From positions 62,001-126,000 of the forward strand of contig CAIMLR010000036.1 in the NCBI GenBank assembly GCA_903842345.1: a DNA stretch of 64,000 nt, read 5' to 3'. Position 1 is the first letter of the stretch. Every line of letters begins with the position of its first letter. This stretch comes from an uncultured Myxococcales bacterium (GTDB lineage: Bacteria; Myxococcota_A; UBA9042). The position numbers and the translations under genes were made by a program. Positions 25,749-34,656 of the stretch are shown here, piece after piece. The notes under the pieces are model-generated. The model searched no databases. It was not told the origin of the DNA and was given only the letters and a program-made list of their open reading frames with translations.

Positions 25749-27389
25749 ATGCTCAGGAACGGCCTTGCTTGTGCTGCGATTTTCGGGGCGATGCTCGCGC
25801 TTTCGGCGTGCACGAACTGGGACGTCGGCGTCAACGGCACGATTGCAGTCTCCAACGACCCGCGCGGCGTCGCCGATGTCGACCGTACCGGCCTTGTGTG
25901 GTGGGAGACGCAGGGCACGGCCGGCGCGGATGGCCTGGTTGCCAGCGACACCGCCGAAGATGCGACGACGACCGAGGATGCGACGGCCGGCAGCGATGAC
26001 GTGCTTTCTGTCGAGATTCTGAACGGCGACGTGGTTGGTGCGGACGTGGCCGATGCCAGCGCGCCGGATGCGGGCCAGGATGGCTTGATTGCGCCGGACG
26101 GCGTGCTCGATTCGGTCAATCCTTGTGGCGGCGCCGACCGGCCCATCGGCTGCGCGTGCCTGAACAGCCAACAATGCACCAGCGGCCTGTGCGTCTACGG
26201 CGCCAATGGCTTGGTCTGCAGCCCGTCGTGCACCAACGTCCAATGCCCCGCCGGTTGGACGTGCACAATGCCGGCAATGGTCTGCAAACTCGTGCCTGAC
26301 GCAACGGTCGCCGACGCCGGTCCGACGGACGCGAACGGTGTGGACGCGATCCCCGACGGATCGCCGGTGGACGCGGTTGAACCTTTTGACATCGCGCTCG
26401 TTGACGGCGCCGCAGACGACGCGCAGCAAACAGACGCAGGCCTGACGGACGCGGCCGAACCCGACGCACTCGTGGCCGACGGCGAACTGGCCGACGCAAG
26501 CGCAGTGGATGCCGGCGGCGATGCGGCAACCGACCAAGCCGATGTGCCGGTACCGGACGCTCAGCTTGTCGACGTTGGGCTCGCGGATATCGCCGTCACC
26601 GACGCCAGCAGCGACGTGGACACCGACGGCTTGACCGGCCTGGACTGGCAGGGCTACCCCGACGCGAGCTTCCCCGACGACGCCGACATCTACGGCGGTG
26701 CCATCAACAGCTGCCTCAGCCTCTACCTGTACCAGCAGGAGACGTGCGGCAAGAACAATCCGACGGCGGCATGCATCGACGGCGTCGCCAACCAAGGTTC
26801 GCTTTACGCCAACTACCTGTTTGAGCCCGTGCGCGCATGCCAGGACGCCCTGTGCGTAGACCTCTGCGCGGCCGCAACGGACGAAACGTGCATGAACCAG
26901 TGCATCGGCAAGAACTGCCCCAATCAGTTCTTGTCCTGCGTCTCCAACGACCAGCACGGCACCGCGGACTGCAAGGCCACCTTCAGTTGCTCGATGGGCT
27001 ACCCCGGCAAGCTCCTGACAATCGGCGCCAAATGCTACGCGAACGGCACGCTGGATGCGCAATTGCAGGTCGGCGGCCTGATTTCCTGCGAGACCAAGCC
27101 CAACATCGACAGTTGCTTTCAGGCCATCGGCGACTGCTACGACCAGGGCGCGGCGGCAACCAACACGTGCATGCAGACGATCACGTGCACACAAAACTGC
27201 GCGGGTGCCCAGGAGTGCGTGTGGCAGTGCCTCGGAAAGTCGACGGCCGCCGCGCGCAAATCCGTCGACGCGCTGGGCGATTGCATGGTCCTCGTCTGCG
27301 GCCCCAAGTGCAACGGCGACCAGAACTGCCAGAACGCGTGCCTGAGCACCGACTGTTCCGCGCAGTTCGGCAACTGCATCAGCAACTGA
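25749..27389 (+). CDS. Large Asp/Ala-rich lipoprotein with Cys-rich C-terminal repeats
   Basis: Lipoprotein of 546 residues, lipobox LALSAC. A first Asp-rich linker (about 45-120) precedes a small Cys module (CACLNSQQCTSGLCVYG, CPAGWTCTMPAMVC). A second, longer Asp/Ala linker (about 180-300, DAG/DAA phrases) follows. The C-terminal 230 residues hold about three loosely repeated modules with spacing C-x4-C-x3-C-x4to7-C-x3-C (for example CQDALCVDLCAAATDETC). Many disulfides are likely. No enzyme motif is visible. The acidic spacer plus Cys module is shared with other lipoproteins in the window and suggests surface display. Confidence 0.8.
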   Translation: MLRNGLACAAIFGAMLALSACTNWDVGVNGTIAVSNDPRGVADVDRTGLVWWETQGTAGADGLVASDTAEDATTTEDATAGSDDVLSVEILNGDVVGADVADASAPDAGQDGLIAPDGVLDSVNPCGGADRPIGCACLNSQQCTSGLCVYGANGLVCSPSCTNVQCPAGWTCTMPAMVCKLVPDATVADAGPTDANGVDAIPDGSPVDAVEPFDIALVDGAADDAQQTDAGLTDAAEPDALVADGELADASAVDAGGDAATDQADVPVPDAQLVDVGLADIAVTDASSDVDTDGLTGLDWQGYPDASFPDDADIYGGAINSCLSLYLYQQETCGKNNPTAACIDGVANQGSLYANYLFEPVRACQDALCVDLCAAATDETCMNQCIGKNCPNQFLSCVSNDQHGTADCKATFSCSMGYPGKLLTIGAKCYANGTLDAQLQVGGLISCETKPNIDSCFQAIGDCYDQGAAATNTCMQTITCTQNCAGAQECVWQCLGKSTAAARKSVDALGDCMVLVCGPKCNGDQNCQNACLSTDCSAQFGNCISN

Positions 27390-27454
27390 ACAAGCTGGCT
27401 GTTGGCGAACGCCCAAACGGGGCGGTCAGGCAGCTGTAGCCCACCTGACAGCGC

Positions 27455-27712
27455 TCAACCCGCAGTGCTGGCGCGCACCCGCAGAACCTCGCGCCAAATC
27501 CGCTCCACGTCCGCCGGGTCCATGCCCAGCGCCGCACCGCGCTCACGCAGCCGCAACAGCACCGCGGCCTCGCGCGCCACGTCCAGCCTCTCCAGCCCAG
27601 CCGCCTGCTTGAGTGCCCACGCCGCGCGCACGAGCCGTCCACGCTGCGCCAGAAGTTCCAGCAACTGCGCATCGGTCGCGTCGATCTCCGCGCGAATGGC
27701 CTCCAGCGTCAC
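27455..27712 (-). CDS. aroQ: Stand-alone AroQ-type chorismate mutase
   Basis: All-helical protein of 85 residues that would convert chorismate to prephenate. Active-site positions line up with the E. coli AroQ domain at a constant offset of four: Arg7, Arg24, Lys35, Asp44, Arg47 and Glu48 correspond to Arg11, Arg28, Lys39, Asp48, Arg51 and Glu52. The C-terminal glutamine (Gln88 in E. coli) falls on an alanine here, so activity may be altered. Its start overlaps the stop of the U32 gene by four bases. No other aromatic-biosynthesis gene is nearby. Confidence 0.8.
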   Translation of the reverse strand: MTLEAIRAEIDATDAQLLELLAQRGRLVRAAWALKQAAGLERLDVAREAAVLLRLRERGAALGMDPADVERIWREVLRVRASTAG

Positions 27713-30291
27713 GGCTGACCTCCCAAGGTGCGCATCGTGCCGGCGGTGACGCCGAACTGCTCATGCGCCTCAATCTTGCGAACCAGATCCGCCGGCTGGA
27801 GCGTCCCCGCCAGAAGCGCCTGCCACGCGGTCAGCACGGCCAGCGCCTCGTCGTGGGTCTCCCGCACGAACTCGACGCGGAACCGCTTCACGCCGCGCGC
27901 CAGCAGCGTCGGCACCACGCTCGCTGCGCTCTGCGCCTGGGCGTTGAAAACCGTGTTGCGGCAGCCCACGTCCACGATGACCGGATGCATCTGGCCAACG
28001 TGGTCGCGCAGGCTCAGCGCGTGCTGCTCGCAAGGCCGCCCGCAGGTGCGAAAATCCTTGCCCTGGCTCAACACGTGGGCGTACACGCAGTGCTCCGTGT
28101 GGAACGTCGCGATGTGATGGTGCACCGTCACCGTCAGCCGTTCCGCCGGCACCCGCGTCAGCAACGCCAGGAGCTGCGGCTCGTCCAGGTCGTGGGCGAC
28201 CGTCAGCGTGTCCGCACCCAGCGCCAGCAGGTGATGCGCCGTCAGCGAATTCGTCACGTTCAGGGAAAAGTCGCCGTGTACCGCCGGCCGTTCCGTCAGC
28301 GGCGACTGGGCAAACTGCATCAAGCCGCCCCAATGCCGCACCAGCACGCCGTCTGGCTGCAGCCGGGCGATGCGCCGGTCGTAGCCATCCTCGCCCGGTT
28401 TCTGCACGCGCACCGTCGCGATCGTCACGCGCAGACCCGCCGCGCGCGCCTTGTCGACCGCGCGCGTCAGGCCGACCAACTCCATCCAGTCGAGTTCCAC
28501 CTCCGCCAGCCCGGCGGCGATCACGGCATCCAGTTGCGCGTCGTTGCGGCACAGCGGCAGGAGCTGCGGCGTCTGGGTCGGCTGCCACGGCGTCACCGCG
28601 CGGCGTGCCATCGCGGCTTCAACGAGCGCCAACGCCTGCGGCTGCGGGTTCACGGCGTGGCGGTGCTTGGCCTCAACGGCGGGCAGCAGTTTGTCCACGA
28701 GCGCGCGGCGCAGCGCTTTCAGCGCCGAAACCGGAACGTGCAGCCCGGGCTGCAACTGCGCGACATCGAGATCCTGCAGCCGGAACGGCGTGCCGCCCAG
28801 CGCGGCGAGCTTGTCCTTCAGCACGGCAGCATCCAGTCCGCCCGCGGACGCCACTTGCAGCAGCGCCTCGGTCTGGCCGGAGACCGTGGCGCCCAAGCCG
28901 ATCGGCCCCGTCGCGGTCAGCTGCACCGACAGCGGCACGTCCGGCGCGCCACGGACCGCGAACGTCACGGGAATCCGCCCGGTCGGCAGCTGCCGCAGCA
29001 CGTCGGCCGTCTCATTCGCCACCTTGGGATCGCCCGTCAGCCACACACGATCGCCCGCGCGCACGCGCCCAAGGTCCGGCCCCGGCTGGCCAAAACGCAG
29101 CAGCCACCCGTCGTCGCGCACATCCACGCCAAAAAGCGGCCCACCCGGCTCGTCCGACTCGGGTCGGCCACGCTCAAACCCCACGCCCATGCCCGCGCGC
29201 GGCGCCAGCGGCGGCATCTCCGGCGTTTGCGGCTGGGCATCGGTCGTCAGTCCCAGCGCCACGCCGCCCGTGCCCGTGCGGGCCTGCGCGCGCACCTTCA
29301 CCGTGTTGCGGCCCACCGCCGTGACTTCGCCCAGCAGCAAGCCGCGGTGCTTGGGAAAGCGGCCTTCCACGAGCGTCTGGTGATCCGTGCCGCCCAGAAA
29401 GCCTTGCGAAAACCCGCGGCTGTACGACAGCGCCATCTGCGTCGCGGCATCCTCCAGGCGAGTCGGCGTGGGTCGGCCAGCGATGCCGTCCAGCCGCTGC
29501 CGATAGGCCTTGACCGCCGTCGCGACGTACTGCGCGTTCTTTTGGCGGCCCTCGATTTTCAAACCGTGCACACCGATCGCCGCGAGATCCGCCACGACGT
29601 CCAGACCCGCCAGGTCCAGCGGGCTCAGCAGGTACTCCACGTCGCCCAGCGGCCGCACGACGTCGTCGACAACCAGCTGGTACGGCATCCGGCACGACTG
29701 CGCGCACTGCCCGCGATTGGCTGAACGGCCGCCCCAGGCTTCTGACGTCAAGCACTGCCCCGACCAGGACATGCAGAGCGCGCCGTGGATGAACACTTCC
29801 AGCTCCAGCGACGTCCCCGCGGCGAACTGGCGAATCTCGGCAACAGAAAGTTCGCGCGGCACAACGACGCGCGTGCAGCCGAGCGTCGCAGCAAACGCCG
29901 CCGCTTCCGCGGAACTGATCGTCATCTGGGTCGACGCGTGAATCTCCAAGGACGGCGCCAGCGCGCGCGCCAGCATCGCGACCGCCGGATCCTGGACGAT
30001 GAGCGCATCCACGCCCGATTCCGCCACCGCCCGCAGGATCGTCTCAACCGCCGGCAACTCGGGCTCAAAAACCAGCGTGTTCAACGTCAGATAGGCGCGG
30101 GCACCGGCCGCGTGGATCGTCGCGACGGTTGCTGCCAGTGTCTCCAACGAGAAGTTCGCGGTGCGCGCCCGGGCATTGAAGCCGAGATCGAGGCCAAAGT
30201 AGACGGCATCCGCGCCCGCGGAAAGCGCAGCGCGCAGCGCCTCGGCGTCGCCGGCAGGTGCCAGCAGTTCGGGAAAATGGCCTGGCGGCAT
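27709..30291 (-). CDS. U32-family protein with two U32-like domains (RlhA/TrhP relatives)
   Basis: Protein of 860 residues, annotated by family as peptidase U32; characterised E. coli members (RlhA, TrhP) hydroxylate RNA instead. The N-terminal domain has ELLAPAGDAEALRAAL, VYFGLDLGFNARARTANF and a four-cysteine cluster at 173, 180, 196 and 200 (HGALCMSWSGQC, NRGQCAQSC). A beta-rich linker follows, then a second U32-like half with cysteines at 735, 750, 754 and 777 (TEHCVYAH, RTCGRPCEQH, VGCRNTVFNA). Two Fe-S clusters are therefore plausible. Single-domain relatives are 450-650 residues. It overlaps the chorismate mutase gene by 4 bases. Confidence 0.88.
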   Translation of the reverse strand: MPPGHFPELLAPAGDAEALRAALSAGADAVYFGLDLGFNARARTANFSLETLAATVATIHAAGARAYLTLNTLVFEPELPAVETILRAVAESGVDALIVQDPAVAMLARALAPSLEIHASTQMTISSAEAAAFAATLGCTRVVVPRELSVAEIRQFAAGTSLELEVFIHGALCMSWSGQCLTSEAWGGRSANRGQCAQSCRMPYQLVVDDVVRPLGDVEYLLSPLDLAGLDVVADLAAIGVHGLKIEGRQKNAQYVATAVKAYRQRLDGIAGRPTPTRLEDAATQMALSYSRGFSQGFLGGTDHQTLVEGRFPKHRGLLLGEVTAVGRNTVKVRAQARTGTGGVALGLTTDAQPQTPEMPPLAPRAGMGVGFERGRPESDEPGGPLFGVDVRDDGWLLRFGQPGPDLGRVRAGDRVWLTGDPKVANETADVLRQLPTGRIPVTFAVRGAPDVPLSVQLTATGPIGLGATVSGQTEALLQVASAGGLDAAVLKDKLAALGGTPFRLQDLDVAQLQPGLHVPVSALKALRRALVDKLLPAVEAKHRHAVNPQPQALALVEAAMARRAVTPWQPTQTPQLLPLCRNDAQLDAVIAAGLAEVELDWMELVGLTRAVDKARAAGLRVTIATVRVQKPGEDGYDRRIARLQPDGVLVRHWGGLMQFAQSPLTERPAVHGDFSLNVTNSLTAHHLLALGADTLTVAHDLDEPQLLALLTRVPAERLTVTVHHHIATFHTEHCVYAHVLSQGKDFRTCGRPCEQHALSLRDHVGQMHPVIVDVGCRNTVFNAQAQSAASVVPTLLARGVKRFRVEFVRETHDEALAVLTAWQALLAGTLQPADLVRKIEAHEQFGVTAGTMRTLGGQP

Positions 30292-30348
30292 CAGTTTGGT
30301 CCGGGGTGAGTGCAGATGGGGAGGCAGCGCGGTGCGGAACGCACGGGA

Positions 30349-31656
30349 TCAATCAGCGCTTTCAGCAGGATCGCGCGGAAACGGCGTTGTCGGCAAGCTC
30401 GCGGCATCCAACTGCGCGGACAGGCGGTCATTCTCAGCCAGCGCCTCCGTCAGCTGCCGACGCAATTCAACCGCTTCCGCCTCCGATTGGTCGTCCAGCC
30501 CGCGGAGCGCCGTCTGGGCCGCCGTGAGCTCTGCGCGCAACCGCTGCATTTCGCCGTCCGCGGCCGGACTCGGGCGACCCGCGCGCGCCGCGGCAAGTTC
30601 AGTCAGCAGCGCCTGTTCCGCCGCCGCGTACTGACCATCCAGCATTTCCAGACGCGCCGACAACTGCCGCCGCGCCGAATCCGCCTCGGCAAACGCCGTT
30701 TGCAGGTGGTCGCGCTCAGCCTGCAAAGCGTCGGCACGGGTCGCCGCCGCCGCGGCTTCCTGATGCGCGTCGGACAAATCGGCCAACGCCTGTCGCCAAA
30801 GCGCCGTTCGGGCTTCCACTTCCTCGCGCGCCGCAACCAGCAATTCACCGAGCGCGGCATCATCGGCCGCCGTTGCCGTCGCGTCGGCCTCAGGCGCCGC
30901 GATCGCCGCTTCCGGCTCTGCGGCTGCTTCTTCCTCGGGCGCTGACTCGGGCTCGTCGGCCGCATCGCGCGTGGCTGCCTCTTGCTCGGGCAGAACGGGC
31001 ACGTCCATGCCAAAATTGTCGTCCAGAATCGGCACCGCGTCCGGCTCGTCGATCGGCCCCGCGGGCGCTTCCTCCGGCCAGGCTTCCGGCGGCGCGGCCT
31101 GGACAGCGGCTTGGGCCGACGAAACGTGAATCTTCACTTCCTGATGCGCCTCGTTGCCCAAGGCAAAACCGGACGTTGAGGCGTCTTCAATCGACGACTC
31201 CACGCGCGGGGACGGCGGTGGCGGCGGGGGAGGCGGCGGCGGAATCGCGAAAGGCGGCGGCGGGATCTGCATCGGCGGCGGCGGAATATCAAACGGTGGC
31301 GGCGGGATGCCCACTTCCGCGTACACAACCGGCTGCTCCAACGTCGCGTCCAGCGCCTCGCGCTCAAACCGCAGTTCAAACGCGCCGCAGCGGAAGATCA
31401 CACCGTCTTCCAGGATGACCGGGACGTTGGGATCGAGGCGGTCCGTGAAATAAAACGTGCCGTTGGACGAACCGAGGTCCTCCAGAACGTACAAACCGTC
31501 CTGCCAACCGATGCGCGCGTGCTTGCGGGACACGGAATGCCCGGCCGTGCGGATCTGGCAATCGGAGGACCGCCCCACCAGCACATCGCCAGAAGTCTCA
31601 TTCACATCAATCACTTGCGGCTGATTGTTGTCATCCAGATAGTGAATCCGCGCCAC
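30349..31656 (-). CDS. FHA-domain protein with polyproline repeats and coiled coil
   Basis: Protein of 435 residues. The start is the GTG at 31656, 4 bases after GGAGG. Residues 1-100 are an FHA phosphothreonine-binding domain: VLVGRSSDCQIRTAGHSVSRKHARI and LEDLGSSNGTFYF, with the key Arg, Ser, His and Asn. A tandem IPPPPx repeat follows (IPPPPFDIPPPPMQIPPPPF, then P10), then an acidic Ala/Glu region and a long coiled coil (about 275-420). No kinase is in the window. It likely reads a Ser/Thr-kinase signal and scaffolds partners, common in Myxococcota. It lies 57 bases upstream of the U32 gene. Confidence 0.8.
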   Translation of the reverse strand: MARIHYLDDNNQPQVIDVNETSGDVLVGRSSDCQIRTAGHSVSRKHARIGWQDGLYVLEDLGSSNGTFYFTDRLDPNVPVILEDGVIFRCGAFELRFEREALDATLEQPVVYAEVGIPPPPFDIPPPPMQIPPPPFAIPPPPPPPPPPSPRVESSIEDASTSGFALGNEAHQEVKIHVSSAQAAVQAAPPEAWPEEAPAGPIDEPDAVPILDDNFGMDVPVLPEQEAATRDAADEPESAPEEEAAAEPEAAIAAPEADATATAADDAALGELLVAAREEVEARTALWRQALADLSDAHQEAAAAATRADALQAERDHLQTAFAEADSARRQLSARLEMLDGQYAAAEQALLTELAAARAGRPSPAADGEMQRLRAELTAAQTALRGLDDQSEAEAVELRRQLTEALAENDRLSAQLDAASLPTTPFPRDPAESAD

Positions 31657-31806
31657 AGGAGCCTCCGTTCGCAAGAGCCCGATTGTCGGGGACTATGGCC
31701 GCCGTCGCAAGTTCCGCCGGATGGGACTTTGGTGCGGCTACTGGCGCAGCGACGAATTCCGGTTAGAGTGCCGGTGGGCGGCCAGCGATGACGAGGGGCG
31801 GAGCCG

Positions 31807-33021
31807 ATGAAACGATTGTATTTTCTGATCCTTGTGATGACGGCCGCACTGCCGGCGCACGTCCATGCTGCGGGCGTCAAGCCGGGCATTGAGGTGCTTG
31901 TTGAAGAGCAGCTCGATTTGGTGCGCGACAAGCGCGTGGGATTGCTGACGAATCCATCCGCGGTGGACAGCCAGTTGGTGCCGACCCTCGATCGCCTGCG
32001 CAAAGTGGGCGTGGAAGTGACCCAGCTGTACGCGCCGGAGCATGGCATCGCAGCGGCGCTGGCCAACGGCAAGGGCGGCGACAAAGGCGTGGATCCAGGC
32101 AGCGGGCTGCCGGTCGAACCCGTGTGGGGCGCGCATTTCTCGCCAAGCAAGGCGTCGCTGGAGCGCATCGACGTGCTGGTGTTCGACATCCAGGACCTCG
32201 GCTCCCGCACCTACACGTTCGCCACGACGCTGGGCAAACTCATGATCGCAGCGGGCGCCGCGGGCAAGACGGTGATTGTGCTGGACCGACCCAATCCGGG
32301 CGGCGGGCTGCTGTTTGAAGGGCCGATCATCGAAAAGAAGCACAAGAGCCTGGTCGGCTGGGGACCGCTGCCGGTCACGCACGGCATGACGCTGGGCGAG
32401 TTGGCGCGTTTCTACCAGCAGGAGCTGAACATCAAGGTCGACCTGAAAGTCGTGCCGATGAAAGGCTGGCGGCGGGACATGGTCTGGGAGGATACCGGCT
32501 TGCCGTGGGTGCCGAGTTCGCCGGGCATTCCGCACGAGCTGAACGCGCACCTGTACGTCGCCACAGGCATGGTCGGCGGCTGCGGTGCGAACGTGAATGA
32601 AGGCGGCGGGAACTCCATGCCCTTTGAGCTGATTGGCGCGCCCTACATCGATCCGCAGAAGCTCGCAGACTGCCTGCGCGCGGAAAACCTGCCGGGCGTG
32701 CTGTTCCGGCCGATGAGCTGGAAGCCGCGCGCCGGGGCGCAGTTCTCCGGCAAGCTGGTCCACGGCGTGCAGTTGGTGCTGACCAATCCGCGGATTTTCA
32801 AGCCGCTCAAGACCGCGCTGGCGATCCTGCACAACCTGTACAAGCTGTTCCCGGAAGAAATGCAGATCAAGGACGTGGGCAAATTTGGCCGCGTCTGGGG
32901 CACGGAGCGCGTGCTGACAGCGCTGAAAGAGGGCGTGGACTGGCGCAAGATCGAGGAGAGCTGGCAGCCGGAACTTGCGCTCTTCGCCGTGCGACGCCAG
33001 AAAGTGCTGCTCTATCCGTAA
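31807..33021 (+). CDS. namZ: NamZ-like exo-beta-N-acetylmuramidase (DUF1343)
   Basis: Secreted enzyme of 404 residues; signal peptide MKRLYFLILVMTAALPAHVHAAG. DUF1343 hallmarks are all present: VGLLTNPSAVDS, LYAPEHGI, DVLVFDIQDLGSRTYTF, VIVLDRPNPGGG, GIPHELNAHLYVATGMV and NVNEGGGNSMPFELIGAPYID. Characterised relatives remove N-acetylmuramic acid from the non-reducing ends of peptidoglycan fragments. No MurNAc transporter or MurQ-type gene lies beside it, so it may serve wall turnover or digestion of other bacteria instead of a local uptake pathway. Confidence 0.87.
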   Translation: MKRLYFLILVMTAALPAHVHAAGVKPGIEVLVEEQLDLVRDKRVGLLTNPSAVDSQLVPTLDRLRKVGVEVTQLYAPEHGIAAALANGKGGDKGVDPGSGLPVEPVWGAHFSPSKASLERIDVLVFDIQDLGSRTYTFATTLGKLMIAAGAAGKTVIVLDRPNPGGGLLFEGPIIEKKHKSLVGWGPLPVTHGMTLGELARFYQQELNIKVDLKVVPMKGWRRDMVWEDTGLPWVPSSPGIPHELNAHLYVATGMVGGCGANVNEGGGNSMPFELIGAPYIDPQKLADCLRAENLPGVLFRPMSWKPRAGAQFSGKLVHGVQLVLTNPRIFKPLKTALAILHNLYKLFPEEMQIKDVGKFGRVWGTERVLTALKEGVDWRKIEESWQPELALFAVRRQKVLLYP

Positions 33022-33054
33022 GTTCCCCGGCGCGTGCGCCAAGGTGTGCTGCCG

Positions 33055-34407
33055 ATGCCGACCAAGACGCCGAACCTGATGACCCTCGCGCTGCTGGCCG
33101 GCGTTGCCGCGCTGTGCTGGTGGCTCTCCGGCGTGCTGCTCCCGCTGGTGCTGGGCGCCGTGCTGTCGCTGGTGCTCGCGCCGATGGTCGAGCGGTGGAC
33201 GCCGCGCGTCCGGTCCCGCGTGCGGGCGATCGCGCTGGCGCTGGGCGCCGTTGTGCTGGTGTTTGGCGTGCTGGCGGCGATCGCGGTGCCGATGATGATC
33301 GCCGAAGCGCGGCACTGGACCGTGGCGGTGACGGGCGAAGGCGGCGCCGCGATGGCGACCGTGGACCACCCGCTGGACTACGGCAGCTACGCCGATCCGG
33401 ACCTGACGCAATGGCAGGGCGCGCGGCTGGCGAGCGAGGCTCAGGCGCACGGCGCGCCCGTCGAGACGGTGCGGCTGCTGCGCGATTTGCCGGCGCCGAG
33501 TCGCGATCAGACGCTCGCGGAGGTTGTCGGCGATCGCGACGGCGATGGCCGACTGGAGCCCGGCTATTCCCGGCGGCTCCGGCTCCTGCAGCGCGATCGC
33601 GCGAGCAGCGTCGGCCAAGCGATCGGCTGGCTGGACCGCAATGGCGTGTTGCGCGGCGCGCGGCGGGCGGTGCAGCAAGCGCTGTCGCGTGAGCGCGTGG
33701 TCAAGCTGCTTTCCGGGCCACAGCTGTCGGCCGCCAGCGACGTGGGCATGCGCGTGCTGGGTTCCGTGGGCGACGTGCTGATGGCGCTCTTTGGCTTGGC
33801 GGTGACGGCGATTCTCACGCCGCTCTACGCTTTCCTGTTGCTGCTGGCGCTGCCGCGCTGGCAAGCCTCGCTGCCGCACTACGTCCCGCAGGCGCAGCGG
33901 GCGCATTGGCTGCGCATTCTCGGCCGGATCGGCGAATCGATCAGCGCGTTTGTCCGCGGCCGCGTCGTGGTCTGCGCCATTGTCGGCGCAATCACCGCGA
34001 TCGGCTGGGCCTTGCTGGGCGTTCGCCTCGGCATCCTCGCGGGCTTGGCGATCGGCGCGCTCACGCTGGTGCCGCTGGCCAACGTGCTCGCGTTGGTCCC
34101 GGTGCTGCTCATGAGCGCCATTGAATGCGCGACCGGCGCGCACGGCTGGGGCTGGCTGCTCGGCGTTCTCGGCGTTTACGCGGTCGGCCAGATCGCGGAA
34201 TCGGTGCTCAATCCGCTCATCGTCGGTGACGCCGTTGAGTTGGATCTGCTGACGATGATTGTGGCGCTGACCGTCGGCGGCGCCGTCGCGGGCTTTGCCG
34301 GCCTGGTGCTGGCGGTTCCGGTCGCGGCGACGCTGCGCATTCTGGCCGAGGAACTGTGGCTGCCGCGGTGGCGCAATTGGGCCGCCGGTCCGGTCGAGCC
34401 GCAGTAA
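33055..34407 (+). CDS. AI-2E-family (PF01594) membrane protein with a DxDxDG insertion
   Basis: Polytopic inner-membrane protein of 450 residues. The ATG at 33055 has AAGGTG upstream; a GTG at 33034 is in frame. Membrane segments occur at the N terminus (LALLAGVAALCWWLSGVLLPLVLGAV) and again from about 245 to the end, with the family phrase GRIGESISAFVRGRVVVCAIVGAI. An insertion of about 100 residues after the second segment contains an EF-hand-like loop at 160-168 (DRDGDGRLE). Family members are permeases of varied substrates, including Na+/H+ exchange. The substrate here is unknown. Confidence 0.82.
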   Translation: MPTKTPNLMTLALLAGVAALCWWLSGVLLPLVLGAVLSLVLAPMVERWTPRVRSRVRAIALALGAVVLVFGVLAAIAVPMMIAEARHWTVAVTGEGGAAMATVDHPLDYGSYADPDLTQWQGARLASEAQAHGAPVETVRLLRDLPAPSRDQTLAEVVGDRDGDGRLEPGYSRRLRLLQRDRASSVGQAIGWLDRNGVLRGARRAVQQALSRERVVKLLSGPQLSAASDVGMRVLGSVGDVLMALFGLAVTAILTPLYAFLLLLALPRWQASLPHYVPQAQRAHWLRILGRIGESISAFVRGRVVVCAIVGAITAIGWALLGVRLGILAGLAIGALTLVPLANVLALVPVLLMSAIECATGAHGWGWLLGVLGVYAVGQIAESVLNPLIVGDAVELDLLTMIVALTVGGAVAGFAGLVLAVPVAATLRILAEELWLPRWRNWAAGPVEPQ

Positions 34408-34554
34408 ACGCAGTTGACAGGACAGCTTTTCGCGCTTTTCTGATCGCGTCGTGCTTTTCCAAGCGAATCAGCACATTTTCATGCCGTTGCGAGGCACCTT
34501 GCCGCGGACGGTCGGGGGCAACTGGCAAAGTTTTGTGAACTTCTGACGGAATTC

Positions 34555-34583
34555 TTGAAGCGCCGCGCGGAAACCCCTAAAAA
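34555..34583 (+). promoter_or_regulatory. Candidate promoter of the cytochrome-like lipoprotein
   Basis: TTGAAG (34555-34560) and TAAAAA (34578-34583) are separated by 17 bases, about 70 bases before the ATG at 34657. The surrounding 249-base gap contains nothing else clear. Confidence 0.5.
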
Positions 34584-34656
34584 GCACGGTTGGCGGTGGC
34601 TACTCGCTGCCCGCCGACAATTTCTTGTCCTTCCCCCATGAACTCTGGAGCTCACC

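Noticed and set aside
27425-27449. GTCAGG-N13-CCTGAC inverted repeat between the Cys-rich lipoprotein and chorismate mutase as a bidirectional terminator
   Set aside because: The position is right, but the stem is short, the loop long, and there are no T-tracts on either side.
31200-31330. GC-rich tract considered as a structured RNA or G-quadruplex element
   Set aside because: It is explained by the polyproline coding of the FHA protein on the minus strand.
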